NCBI GenBank assembly: GCA_023405705.1 | Contig: JAEXXR010000048.1 | Coordinates: forward strand, 1-7,557 | DNA from: Actinomycetes bacterium | GTDB lineage: Bacteria > Actinomycetota > Thermoleophilia > Solirubrobacterales > Solirubrobacteraceae | Length of the DNA stretch: 7,557 nucleotides | Direction of reading: 5' to 3' | Shown: positions 1-6,783 of the stretch, piece after piece | Layout: every line of letters begins with the position of its first letter | Position numbering within the stretch: the first letter of the stretch is position 1 | Notes under the pieces: generated by a model | Told to the model about the DNA's origin: nothing | What the model saw: only the letters and a program-made list of their open reading frames with translations | Databases searched by the model: none | Made by a program: the position numbers and the translations under genes

Positions 1-858
1 GTCGCAGGGGTCGAAGCGGCGCGGGCAGCGCGGGTGGAAGCGGCAGCCGGACGGGACGCGCGCGGCGTCGGGCAGCTCACCGGAGAGCAGCTCGCGCCGC
101 CCTCCCCCGCCCGGCTTCGGCACCGGCACCGCGTCGACCAGCGCGCGCGTGTAGGGGTGCTGCGGCTGCTCGATCACCTGCGCCGCCGGCCCCTGCTCGA
201 CGACGCGGCCGAGGTACATCACCGCGATCCGGTCGCAGATCGCCCAGGCGAGGCTGAGGTCGTGGGTGACGAACAGCAGCGTCAGCTCGCGTCTGCTGCG
301 CAGGTCGAGCAGCACGTCGAGGATCTGCGTGCGGACCGAGACGTCGAGCATCGAGACCGGCTCGTCGCAGATCAGCGCCTCCGGCTCCAGCACGAGCGCG
401 GCCGCGATCGCGACGCGCTGGCGCTGACCGCCGGAGAGCTGGTGGGGATGGCGGTCGAGCAGCTGCTCGCCGAGCCGCACGTCGGCCATCGCCTGCGCGA
501 CGCGCGCGGCGTGCTGCGCCTTCGGCACGCCGCGGATCCGCAGCGGCTCGGCGACGATCGCCCGCACCGTCATGCGCGGGTTGAGCGTCTGGTAGGGGTC
601 CTGGAAGATCATCTGGACCCGTCTGCGCAGCTCGCGCGTGCGCGCCCGCCCGGCGATCGGCAGGCCGTCGAGCAGCACGTCGCCCTCGGCCGGCGGCACG
701 AGGCCGAGCAGCGTCCGCCCCAGCGTCGACTTGCCGCAGCCCGACTCGCCGACGAGGCCGAGGACCTCGCCGCGGCGCCAGTCGAGCGTGACGCCGTCGA
801 GCGCCCGCGCGGCCTCGAAGCGGACGGCGAGGTCGCGCGTCTCCATCAGCGCGCTCAT
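1..858 (-). CDS. ABC transporter ATPase, DppF/OppF type (3' end outside window)
   Basis: Translating from the ATG at 858 gives 286 residues with no stop before the left edge, so the C-terminus is missing. The nucleotide-binding domain is complete: Walker [10 protein letters not shown] (37-45), Q-loop [13 protein letters not shown] (Gln86), signature LSGGQRQR (141-148), Walker B LICDEP (Asp165/Glu166), D-loop Asp172 and switch His199 in VTHD. The DPYQTLNPR block is characteristic of the DppF/OppF partner. After HPYTRAL comes the oligopeptide-type C-terminal domain with Cys272, Cys278 (HPRCP) and Cys285. This cysteine cluster is reported to hold an iron-sulfur cluster in some DppD/OppD proteins. 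It pairs with the preceding ATPase, which lacks these cysteines. The start overlaps the previous stop as ATGA, with a GGAGG repeat 4-7 bases upstream. Confidence 0.9.
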   Translation of the reverse strand, partial: MSALMETRDLAVRFEAARALDGVTLDWRRGEVLGLVGESGCGKSTLGRTLLGLVPPAEGDVLLDGLPIAGRARTRELRRRVQMIFQDPYQTLNPRMTVRAIVAEPLRIRGVPKAQHAARVAQAMADVRLGEQLLDRHPHQLSGGQRQRVAIAAALVLEPEALICDEPVSMLDVSVRTQILDVLLDLRSRRELTLLFVTHDLSLAWAICDRIAVMYLGRVVEQGPAAQVIEQPQHPYTRALVDAVPVPKPGGGGRRELLSGELPDAARVPSGCRFHPRCPRRFDPCD

Positions 859-1676
859 CGCGCCTCCTCCTCCAGCCGCGGCAGCCCGCGCGCCCCGCCG
901 ATCACCGGCAGCGAGCCGAGCAGCCGCTTCGTGTACGGATCCTGCGGCGCGTCGAAGACGTCCGCGACCGGGCCCTGCTCGACGATCCGGCCGCCGTTCA
1001 TCACCGCGATCCGGTCGCAGGTCTCGGCCAGCACGGCGAGGTCGTGGCTGATCAGGATCAGCGCCAGCCCGAGCTCCTCGCGCAGCCGCTCCAGCAGCTG
1101 CAGGATCTGCGCCTGCATCACGACGTCGAGCGCCGTCGTCGGCTCGTCGGCGATCACGACCGCCGGTCTGCACGCGAGCGCGAGCGCGATCATCACGCGC
1201 TGGCGCTGGCCGCCGGAGAGCTGGTGCGGGTAGCGGCGGCCGAGCGCGGCCGACAGCCCGACCAGCTCCAGCAGCTCGCCGGCCCGTCTCGCCGCCGGAT
1301 TGCGCCCGCCGCGGGCGTGCAGCAGGATCGCGTCGACCAGCTGGCGCTCGATCCGCTGCACCGGGTCCAGCGCGTTCATCGCGCCCTGGAAGACGAGCGA
1401 GACGTCGCGCCAGCGGACCTTCTGCATGCCGGCCTCGGTGCGGCGGTCGATCCGGACCGGCTCGGCGCCCTCCCGCCGCAGCGTGATCTCGCCCTTCTGC
1501 GTCAGCCCCTCCGGCAGCAGCTTCATCAGCGCCAGCGCCGTCGTGCTCTTGCCGCAGCCCGACTCGCCCGCCAGCCCGAGCGCCTCGCCCGGCGCCAGCT
1601 CGAAGCTGACGCCGTCGACGATCGCCTGCTCGCCGTGGCGGACGGTCAGCTCGCTCACCTCCAGCAGCGGGCTCAT
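855..1676 (-). CDS. ABC transporter ATPase, DppD/OppD type
   Basis: The product is 273 residues. It is a complete nucleotide-binding domain: Walker [10 protein letters not shown] (37-45), Q-loop in [12 protein letters not shown] (Gln97), signature LSGGQRQR (153-160), Walker B with Asp177/Glu178 (VVIADEP), D-loop LD (183-184) and switch His210 in LISHD. It hydrolyses ATP to drive import through the two preceding permeases. The C-terminus stops soon after DPYTKRLL and lacks the cysteine-containing HPRCP extension found in many DppD/OppD proteins, so it is shorter than the usual 320-330 residues. The frame stays open to 1844, but the ATG at 1676 is chosen. It overlaps the permease stop (ATGA), has AGGAG eight bases upstream, and gives the family N-terminus. 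Confidence 0.92.
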   Translation of the reverse strand: MSPLLEVSELTVRHGEQAIVDGVSFELAPGEALGLAGESGCGKSTTALALMKLLPEGLTQKGEITLRREGAEPVRIDRRTEAGMQKVRWRDVSLVFQGAMNALDPVQRIERQLVDAILLHARGGRNPAARRAGELLELVGLSAALGRRYPHQLSGGQRQRVMIALALACRPAVVIADEPTTALDVVMQAQILQLLERLREELGLALILISHDLAVLAETCDRIAVMNGGRIVEQGPVADVFDAPQDPYTKRLLGSLPVIGGARGLPRLEEEAR

Positions 1677-2503
1677 GCGGTCCGCTCCTGCAGGCGCGGG
1701 TTGACGCGGTCCTCGAACAGGTGGCCGAGCAGCGCCACCGCGAGCACCAGCACCGTCAGGCAGAGGCCTGGCGGCACGACGTACCACCACGCCCCCGCGC
1801 TCGGCGCGCCGGAGTCGAAGGCTCGCTCCAGCATCGTCCCCCACGAGATGCTGTTCGGGTCGCCGAGGCCGAGGAAGGCGAGCGCCGCCTCCGACAGGAT
1901 CGCGACCGCGATGATCAGCACGGTGTTGGCGAAGATCAGCGGCGCCGTGTTGGGCAGGATGTGCGTCCGCAGGATGTAGAGGTCGCCGGCGCCGAGCGCC
2001 CGCGCCCGTTCGACGAAGGCACGCTCGCGCAGCGTCAGCACCTGCGCCCGCACGATCCGGCCGGTGCCGGCCCAGCTGGTAAGGCCGATCACGACGATCA
2101 GCACGATCAGCGACGGCGACAGCAGCCGCGTGAGCACGATCATCAGCGGCAGCGTCGGGATCACGAGGAACCAGTTCTCCAGCGCGTCGAGCAGCCGGTC
2201 GGTCCAGCCGCCGAACCAGCCGCCGGCGAGGCCGACGACGGTCCCGAGCGCGGCCGAGATCAGCGCCGCCGCGAAGCCGACGACGATCGAGACGCGCGCG
2301 CCGACGAGCAGCTGCGACAGCACGTCGGAGCCGTTCTCGGTCGTGCCGAGCGGGTGGGCGAGGCTGATCCCCTCCAGCACCTCCAGCGAGGAGGCGCGCG
2401 GGTCGTCGGGCGCGATCAGCGGCCCGAAGATCGCCATCAGCCCGAAGAAGGCGATCACGCCGGTGCAGACGCGGCCGCGGGTGGTGTTCAGGAGCCGGCC
2501 CAT
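1673..2503 (-). CDS. ABC transporter permease, DppC/OppC type
   Basis: The product is 276 residues, typical of DppC/OppC. It starts with a cytoplasmic R-containing stretch and a first membrane helix (about 12-30), followed by the family hallmark HPLGTTENGSDVLSQLLVGAR (50-70). Four to five more hydrophobic segments follow. The coupling (EAA) loop is at about 162-185, with VERARALGA and THILPN, and near the end of the transmembrane core lies the SEAALAFLGLG block typical of this subunit. It pairs with the preceding DppB-type permease as the heterodimeric channel. The ATG shares one base with the previous stop (TGATG), and AGGA lies upstream at a suitable distance. It looks intact, and the substrate is not determinable. 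Confidence 0.92.
   Translation of the reverse strand: MGRLLNTTRGRVCTGVIAFFGLMAIFGPLIAPDDPRASSLEVLEGISLAHPLGTTENGSDVLSQLLVGARVSIVVGFAAALISAALGTVVGLAGGWFGGWTDRLLDALENWFLVIPTLPLMIVLTRLLSPSLIVLIVVIGLTSWAGTGRIVRAQVLTLRERAFVERARALGAGDLYILRTHILPNTAPLIFANTVLIIAVAILSEAALAFLGLGDPNSISWGTMLERAFDSGAPSAGAWWYVVPPGLCLTVLVLAVALLGHLFEDRVNPRLQERTA
1685..1689 (-). promoter_or_regulatory. ribosome binding site of the DppD-type ATPase
   Basis: AGGAG on the minus strand, eight bases before the ATG at 1676 and within the final codons of the permease gene. It settles the start against the in-frame upstream ATG at 1844. Confidence 0.6.
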
Positions 2504-3471
2504 CAGGCGTCCTGCACGCGCGGGTCGAGGACGAAGTAGAGGACGTCGGCGGCCAGGTTGGCGAGCACGACGCCGATCGAGAAGACGAGGAAGGTCCCCT
2601 GCAGCACCGGGAAGTCCTTCGCCTGGACGGCCTCGTAGCTGAGGTCGCCGAGGCCGGGCCAGGAGAAGATCGTCTCGATCGTGACGGCGCCGCCGAGCAC
2701 GGCGCCGAACGAGATCGCCGACAGCGTCACGAGCGGCAGCAGCGCGTTGCGGACGGCGTGGCGGCGCACGACGCGCGGCCACGGCAGCCCGGTCGCGCGC
2801 TTGACGGTGACGAAGTCCTCCGTCAGCACGTCGACCATCGAGCTGCGCATGATCAGGAAGAACTGGCCGAGCATCATCAAGGTCATCGTCGTCACGGGCA
2901 GGACCATGTGCTCGGCGACGTCGAGCCCCTGCGCGAGCGGGCTGCCGAACTCGACGCCGGGCGTCATCTGCTGGCCGGCCGGCAGGATCGGCACGGCGAC
3001 CGCGAACAGCAGGATCAGCAATATCCCGATCCAGTACTCGGGCGCGGCGTAGGTGAAGAGGCTGAACGACAGCAGGCCGTCGTCGGCCTTTCTGCCGCGC
3101 CGCGTCGCGGCGATCACGCCGAGCCAGCTGCCGAGCAGCGTCGCCAGCAGCGTGCCGGTGCCGACCAGCAGCAGCGTCCACGGCAACGCCGCCGCGATCT
3201 CGTTCCAGACCGGCTCGCGCGTGACCTGGCTGACGCCCATGTCCAGCGTCAGCATGTCCTTGACGTAGTCGGCGAACTGGCCGAGCAGCGGCTGGTCGAG
3301 CCCGTACGCGGCGCGCATCTTCTCGACCTCCTCCGGCGTTGCGCGCGGCAGGCGCGCGAGCTGGTTGAGCGGGTCGCCCATGATCCGGAAGAGGAAGAAG
3401 TTGAAGACCAGCACGAAGCCGAGCGTCAGCGACGCCGCCGCCAGCTTGCGTGCCAGCCACCTGGCGCTCAT
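2503..3471 (-). CDS. ABC transporter permease, DppB/OppB type
   Basis: The product is 322 residues, typical of the DppB/OppB subunit. It has an N-terminal membrane helix (about 10-31) ending in FRIMGDP, the usual opening of this subunit. An external domain follows, with MRAAYGLDQPLLGQF near 52-66. Next come five further hydrophobic segments, starting near residues 98, 134, 188, 245 and 285. The cytoplasmic coupling (EAA) loop is at about 217-246, containing VKRATGLPWPRVVRRH and RNALLP. It forms the membrane channel together with the next permease and receives ligand from the upstream binding protein. The ATG overlaps the binding-protein stop as ATGA, with GGAGG ten bases upstream. The architecture is that of an importer of peptides, nickel or similar compounds; the substrate cannot be told from the permease. 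It looks intact. Confidence 0.92.
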   Translation of the reverse strand: MSARWLARKLAAASLTLGFVLVFNFFLFRIMGDPLNQLARLPRATPEEVEKMRAAYGLDQPLLGQFADYVKDMLTLDMGVSQVTREPVWNEIAAALPWTLLLVGTGTLLATLLGSWLGVIAATRRGRKADDGLLSFSLFTYAAPEYWIGILLILLFAVAVPILPAGQQMTPGVEFGSPLAQGLDVAEHMVLPVTTMTLMMLGQFFLIMRSSMVDVLTEDFVTVKRATGLPWPRVVRRHAVRNALLPLVTLSAISFGAVLGGAVTIETIFSWPGLGDLSYEAVQAKDFPVLQGTFLVFSIGVVLANLAADVLYFVLDPRVQDA

Positions 3472-5279
3472 CCCTGCTCGACCTCCAGCGGCTCGTCGTC
3501 GGCGCGGCGGCGGCGCCGCACGAGCACGAGCGCGAACCCGCCGCCGAGCGCCAGCACCACGACGATCGCGACGATCGCGCCGGAGCCGCCGCCGTCCTCG
3601 CCGCCTGCGGCGCCGGTCGCGCCGCCGCCGGAGCCGGCGGGAGCGATCGTCAGCAGCGGCTCGTAGCTGACCGCGGCGCAGAGCACGTCGCCGTCGGGCT
3701 GGGGGCAGGACAGCTCGACGTTCTCGATCCGGTCGCTGCGGTAGGCCTCCAGCACCGGGTCGACCGTCAGGATCAGGTACGGCAGGTCCTCCTGCAGGAT
3801 GTCGATCATGCGGCCGACGATCTCGGCCCGCCTGGCCGGGTCGAACTCCTGCAGCTGCTCGTCGTAGAGGCGGTCGTACTCGGGGTTGGAGTAGAAGGCG
3901 TCCGAGGAGCCGCCGATCGCGTCGGTGCGCAGCAGGTTGAGCAGCGTGCTCGGGTCGTAGACGTCGCCCGACCAGCCCCACACGAAGGTGTCGAAGTCCG
4001 GCGCCGGCTTGCCGTCCTGCTGGCGCGCCGTGATCTCCGTCAGCCGGTCGACGCTCATCTTGTCGACCTTGAACTCGACCCCGATCGCCCGCGCCATCTC
4101 GGTGATCAGGCTCGTCACCTGCACGTTGTAGGGCGACTCGGTGTGGACGGCGAGCTTGAACGACAGCCGCATCCCGTCCTTCTCGCGCACGCCGCCGTCG
4201 CCTCTCTCCCAGCCGGCCGCGTCGAGCATCTCGTTCGCTCTGTCGGGGTCGAACGGGTAGTCCTGCGCGGGGACTCTGTAGAAGGACTTGTAGAACTCGG
4301 GCAGCAGGCCGTGGCCGGGGAACGAGGTGCCGCGCGCGGCGATCTCGTTGATCCGCTCGCGGTCGATCGCGTACGCGATCGCCTGCCGGACGGTGCGGTC
4401 TCTGACGGCCGGGTTGGCCTTCGCGTCCGGGCAGATCTCCTCCGGGCAGAGGTTGAAGGCGAGCTGCGTGAAGCCCGGCGACGGGCCCGCGACCGTCTCG
4501 ATGTTCGGCTGTCTGCCGAGCCGCTCGAACGACGTCGACTGGACCTTGTGGACGTAGTCGACCTCGCCGAGCTGGAGCGCCCGCTCCGCGGCGTCGGAGG
4601 TGCCGTACTTGATGAACTGGATGCCGTCGAAGGCCGGTCTCGCGCCCCGCCAGTGCGGGTTGCGTCTCATCTCGACGATGCGGCCGCGCACGAATCTGGT
4701 GACGACGAACGGGCCGGAGCCGACCATCGGCATCGGCGTTCTGAAGGAGCCGAGCAGCTCTCTCGTCGTGTGTCTGCCCCAGACGTGCTCGGGCAGGATG
4801 AAGACGGCGAGGCCGCCGACGATGCGCGCGTCCGGCGTTCTGGTCTCGATCACGACCGTCTCGTCGTCGGGCGTTCTGATCGATCTGATCGTCTCCGTGT
4901 AGGAGCTGAACAGCGCGCCGTGCCTGCCGAGCGACTCCAGCGAGAACTTCACGTCCGCGGAGGTGATCGGCTCGCCGTCGGACCATCTCGCGCCCTGCAC
5001 GAGTCTGAAGGTGATCGTCTTTCTGTCCTCCGAGACCGTCCACTCGCGCGCGATCCCGGGGACCGGCGCGAGATCTCTCGGGCTGTAGTTGACGAGCGTG
5101 TCCCAGTTGATCGCCCAGACGACGAAGTCCTCGCTGTCGAGGTCGACGTAGGGGTTCAGCGTCTGGGGCGACTGCTCCCAGCCGATTCTCAGGACCTTCT
5201 CGGCGGCGTTCGCCGTCGTCGCCCACAGGCAGACGATCAGTGCACTCAGCACCGCCATCCAGCGCGCACGTGCGCTCAT
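3468..5279 (-). CDS. membrane-anchored family-5 (peptide-type) extracellular solute-binding protein
   Basis: The product is 603 residues, of which about 520 form the usual DppA/OppA/NikA-like domain. Residues 1-25 are a signal peptide: Arg4 and Arg6, a hydrophobic stretch 8-20, and a likely signal-peptidase cut near TANA at 22-25. The mature part begins with VLRIGWEQSPQTLNPY. It contains the SBP_bac_5 signature FRLVQGARWSDGEPITSADV, then AIAYAIDRERI, PFDPDRANEMLDAAGW and, further on, VWGWSGDVYDPS. Instead of ending there, it has a Gly-rich linker (549-567), a hydrophobic segment (568-587) and a cytosolic RRRRR plus acidic tail (588-603). It therefore appears anchored by its C-terminus rather than by a lipid. 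It captures the ligand for the adjacent permeases; the solute is probably a short peptide or amino compound and is not determinable from sequence. The ATG at 5279 is preferred over the GTG at 5282 on ribosome-binding-site spacing. Nineteen of the 33 arginine codons at residues 31-359 are AGA, unlike the rest of the window. Confidence 0.9.
   Translation of the reverse strand: MSARARWMAVLSALIVCLWATTANAAEKVLRIGWEQSPQTLNPYVDLDSEDFVVWAINWDTLVNYSPRDLAPVPGIAREWTVSEDRKTITFRLVQGARWSDGEPITSADVKFSLESLGRHGALFSSYTETIRSIRTPDDETVVIETRTPDARIVGGLAVFILPEHVWGRHTTRELLGSFRTPMPMVGSGPFVVTRFVRGRIVEMRRNPHWRGARPAFDGIQFIKYGTSDAAERALQLGEVDYVHKVQSTSFERLGRQPNIETVAGPSPGFTQLAFNLCPEEICPDAKANPAVRDRTVRQAIAYAIDRERINEIAARGTSFPGHGLLPEFYKSFYRVPAQDYPFDPDRANEMLDAAGWERGDGGVREKDGMRLSFKLAVHTESPYNVQVTSLITEMARAIGVEFKVDKMSVDRLTEITARQQDGKPAPDFDTFVWGWSGDVYDPSTLLNLLRTDAIGGSSDAFYSNPEYDRLYDEQLQEFDPARRAEIVGRMIDILQEDLPYLILTVDPVLEAYRSDRIENVELSCPQPDGDVLCAAVSYEPLLTIAPAGSGGGATGAAGGEDGGGSGAIVAIVVVLALGGGFALVLVRRRRRADDEPLEVEQG
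4203..5189 (-). other. arginine-AGA codon cluster inside the binding-protein gene
   Basis: Reading the binding-protein frame codon by codon, 19 of 33 arginines between residues 31 and 359 use AGA. None of the 17 arginines after residue 359, nor the two in the signal peptide, use it. Each other gene in the window has between none and two AGA codons. Neighbouring codons for other amino acids stay G/C-ending, so this is an arginine-specific bias rather than a general AT-rich patch. What causes it is not visible in the sequence. Confidence 0.7.
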
Positions 5280-5953
5280 CACGACCTCTCGTCTCTCACA
5301 GCCTCAGCGGCGACCGCCTCGCGACAGGCGTCGATCGCCGCACCGATCAGCTCCGGGCCCGCCTGCAGCGAACCCAGCACCAACTCCACATGCAGCTCTG
5401 CGACCTCCTCCAGGCCGAGGCTGCCCTCCGGGTCGAACCACAGCGCGACACCGGTGCACTGCAGCAAGATCGCGTAGGTCGCCACGCGCGCGTTCGAGCT
5501 GCGCAGCGAGCCGTCGCGGATCCCGTCGCGGATCGTCTCCGCGAAGCGCGCCTGGTAGACGTCGCGCTGCGCGATCAGCCGCTTGCGCGGCTCGTCGGTC
5601 AGGGCGCGGATCTCCGAGTCGGTCACGAACGCGGCGCGCGCGTGCAGGCCGTGGAAGACGACGTGCTCGCGCACCATCGCCGCCAGCTGCAGCGCCGGCC
5701 GCTCGTGCCGCTCGGCGGCCGCGACGACCGCCGCCGTCAGCCGCTCCATGAACTCGTCCTGGAGGTGGACCAGGATCGCTTCCTTGTTCGCGTACCAGTG
5801 GTAGATCGCGGCCGCCTGGATGTCGACGGCGGCGGCGATCTCGCGCATCGTCGTGGCGTGGTAGCCGCGCCTGGCGAACAGCTCGACGGCGGCGGCGTCG
5901 ATCGCCGCCAGCGTTCTCGAGCGTTCTGGCGGATCGCCGGAGGCCACGGTCAC
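5279..5953 (-). CDS. TetR/AcrR-family transcriptional regulator
   Basis: The product is 224 residues. The N-terminal DNA-binding domain spans roughly residues 12-60: an ELFARRGYHATTMREIAAAV stretch at 24-43, then IYHWYANKEAIL, which is the classic TetR recognition helix and following turn. The C-terminal ligand domain contains a DSEIRAL stretch, an R-rich helix leading to RFAETIRDGIRDGSL, and LWFDPEGSLGLEEVAELH. From memory this pattern resembles the KstR2/fatty-acid-degradation group of TetR proteins, which respond to CoA thioesters, though that subgroup assignment is tentative. It starts with GTG at 5953, which overlaps the kce stop (GTGA), and GGAGG lies four bases upstream. Its stop shares one base with the ATG of the binding-protein gene. 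Lying inside the operon, it probably represses the operon it belongs to, with a pathway intermediate as inducer. No operator can be assigned because the promoter is outside the window. Confidence 0.85.
   Translation of the reverse strand: MTVASGDPPERSRTLAAIDAAAVELFARRGYHATTMREIAAAVDIQAAAIYHWYANKEAILVHLQDEFMERLTAAVVAAAERHERPALQLAAMVREHVVFHGLHARAAFVTDSEIRALTDEPRKRLIAQRDVYQARFAETIRDGIRDGSLRSSNARVATYAILLQCTGVALWFDPEGSLGLEEVAELHVELVLGSLQAGPELIGAAIDACREAVAAEAVRDERS
5285..5290 (-). promoter_or_regulatory. ribosome binding site deciding the binding-protein start
   Basis: On the minus strand this reads GAGAGG, five bases before the ATG at 5279. The same site would be only two bases from the in-frame GTG at 5282, which is too close. 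The later ATG is therefore the likely start, giving a one-base TGATG overlap with the TetR stop. Confidence 0.55.
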
Positions 5954-6783
5954 GAGACCTCCAGCAGCTCGCGCGTCTGCGCCGGCGTCGCGACCTCGCG
6001 GCCGAGCGTCTTCGCCAGCGCGACGGCCTGCTCGACCAGCGCCGCGTTCGACGGCGCCAGCACGCCGCGTCTCAGGTAGGCGACGTCCTCCAGGCCGGTG
6101 CGGATGCCGGGCGCGCCGTGCAGCAGCGCCAGCCCCAGCATCCGCTGGTGGTGGCGGCCGATGCAGGTCATCGTCCAGAAGGTCCCGGGCGGCAGCGGCC
6201 GGATCATCGCGGCGAGCGCCTCCGGTGAGGCGTCGATCCCGCCCGGCACGCCGAAGACGAGGTTGATCCGCAGCGGCGCCGGCAGGATCCCCTCCTCCAG
6301 CCAGCGCACCGCGCTGATCACGTGGCCGACGTCGAACGCCTCGACCTCCAGGCCGATCCCGGCCTGCGTCGCGCGGGCGATGATCCCGCGCCCGGCCGGC
6401 GGCGGCGTGATGAAGGTCTCGTCGCCGAAGTTCATCGAGCCCGACTCGACGCCGGAGAGGTCGGGCTGCGCCTCCAGGCCGGTCGTGCGCTGCTCGATCG
6501 TCATGTCGTTGGCGCCGCCGGTCGAGACCATCGTCAGCAGGTCGCTGCCGGCGCGGATGCGCGCGACGACGTCCTTGAACAGCTCGGGGCGGCCCGACGG
6601 CGTGCCGTCGTCCTCGCGCACGTGCAGGTGGACGACGGTCGCGCCGGCCTGCGCCGAGGCGATGCTGGAGTCGGCGATCTCGGCGGTCGTGTACGGCAGG
6701 TTCGGGTTGTTCTCGCGCGTGACGTCGGCGCCGGTGACGGCGACGGTCACGACCACCGGTCTGCTGTTCCAGGCAGTGCTCAT
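5950..6783 (-). CDS. kce: 3-keto-5-aminohexanoate cleavage enzyme (BKACE family, DUF849)
   Basis: The product is 277 residues, the usual BKACE length. Kce condenses acetyl-CoA with 5-amino-3-oxohexanoate and cleaves it to acetoacetate and 3-aminobutyryl-CoA, using a Zn2+ ion in a TIM barrel. Visible features that match the characterised Cloacamonas enzyme are: VTGAD (16-20) followed by NPNLP (26-30); the zinc-ligand strand VVHLHVRE with His52 and His54; STGGA (87-91); MNFGDETF (117-124); the EVE strand (146-148); VPGG (179-182); IGRHH (208-212); and RTGLED (228-233), where Glu232 is the third zinc ligand and Arg228/Asp233 are active-site residues. The frame is open to 6864, but the start at 6783 is chosen because the family N-terminus begins there, GGAGG lies seven bases upstream, and it overlaps the thioesterase stop as ATGA. 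Adjacent kdd supports Kce over other BKACE specificities. One difference is Asp20 where Cloacamonas Kce has Glu14. Confidence 0.87.
   Translation of the reverse strand: MSTAWNSRPVVVTVAVTGADVTRENNPNLPYTTAEIADSSIASAQAGATVVHLHVREDDGTPSGRPELFKDVVARIRAGSDLLTMVSTGGANDMTIEQRTTGLEAQPDLSGVESGSMNFGDETFITPPPAGRGIIARATQAGIGLEVEAFDVGHVISAVRWLEEGILPAPLRINLVFGVPGGIDASPEALAAMIRPLPPGTFWTMTCIGRHHQRMLGLALLHGAPGIRTGLEDVAYLRRGVLAPSNAALVEQAVALAKTLGREVATPAQTRELLEVS
5958..5962 (-). promoter_or_regulatory. ribosome binding site of the TetR gene (GTG start)
   Basis: GGAGG on the minus strand lies four bases before the GTG at 5953, within the last codons of kce. It supports the GTG as the real start and implies coupling of regulator translation to kce. 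Confidence 0.65.

Noticed and set aside
1677..1844. Longer N-terminus for the DppD-type ATPase, starting at 1844.
   Set aside because: It would overlap the permease gene by 168 bases and add non-family sequence; the start at 1676 has a ribosome binding site and the usual overlap.
4735..4877. Three copies of the 8-base string GGCGTTCT (4735-4742, 4834-4841, 4870-4877) as a possible repeated regulatory site.
   Set aside because: They are all in-frame codons for Arg-Thr-Pro using AGA and fall out of the arginine codon bias; spacing is irregular and there is no symmetry.
3472..5226. A single long minus-strand frame that continues upstream of the DppB-type permease, suggesting a fusion.
   Set aside because: The extra part is an out-of-frame reading of the binding-protein gene and is Arg/Gly/Ala-rich with no domain; the permease begins with its normal N-terminus at 3471.
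5202..5279. Lipobox in the binding-protein signal peptide (LIVC at residues 14-17).
   Set aside because: Val precedes the cysteine, where Gly, Ala or Ser is needed, and the cysteine lies within the hydrophobic core with a plausible TANA cleavage site after it. A C-terminal membrane anchor makes a lipid anchor unnecessary.
3450..5477. A 675-codon open frame on the plus strand opposite the binding-protein gene, and similar long plus-strand frames at 34-1233, 1044-1979, 1721-2539 and 2758-3666.
   Set aside because: They are antisense shadows that G/C-ending codons create in very GC-rich genes. Their translations are Arg/Asp/Leu/Gln-rich with no recognisable domain, while the minus strand has clear family motifs throughout.
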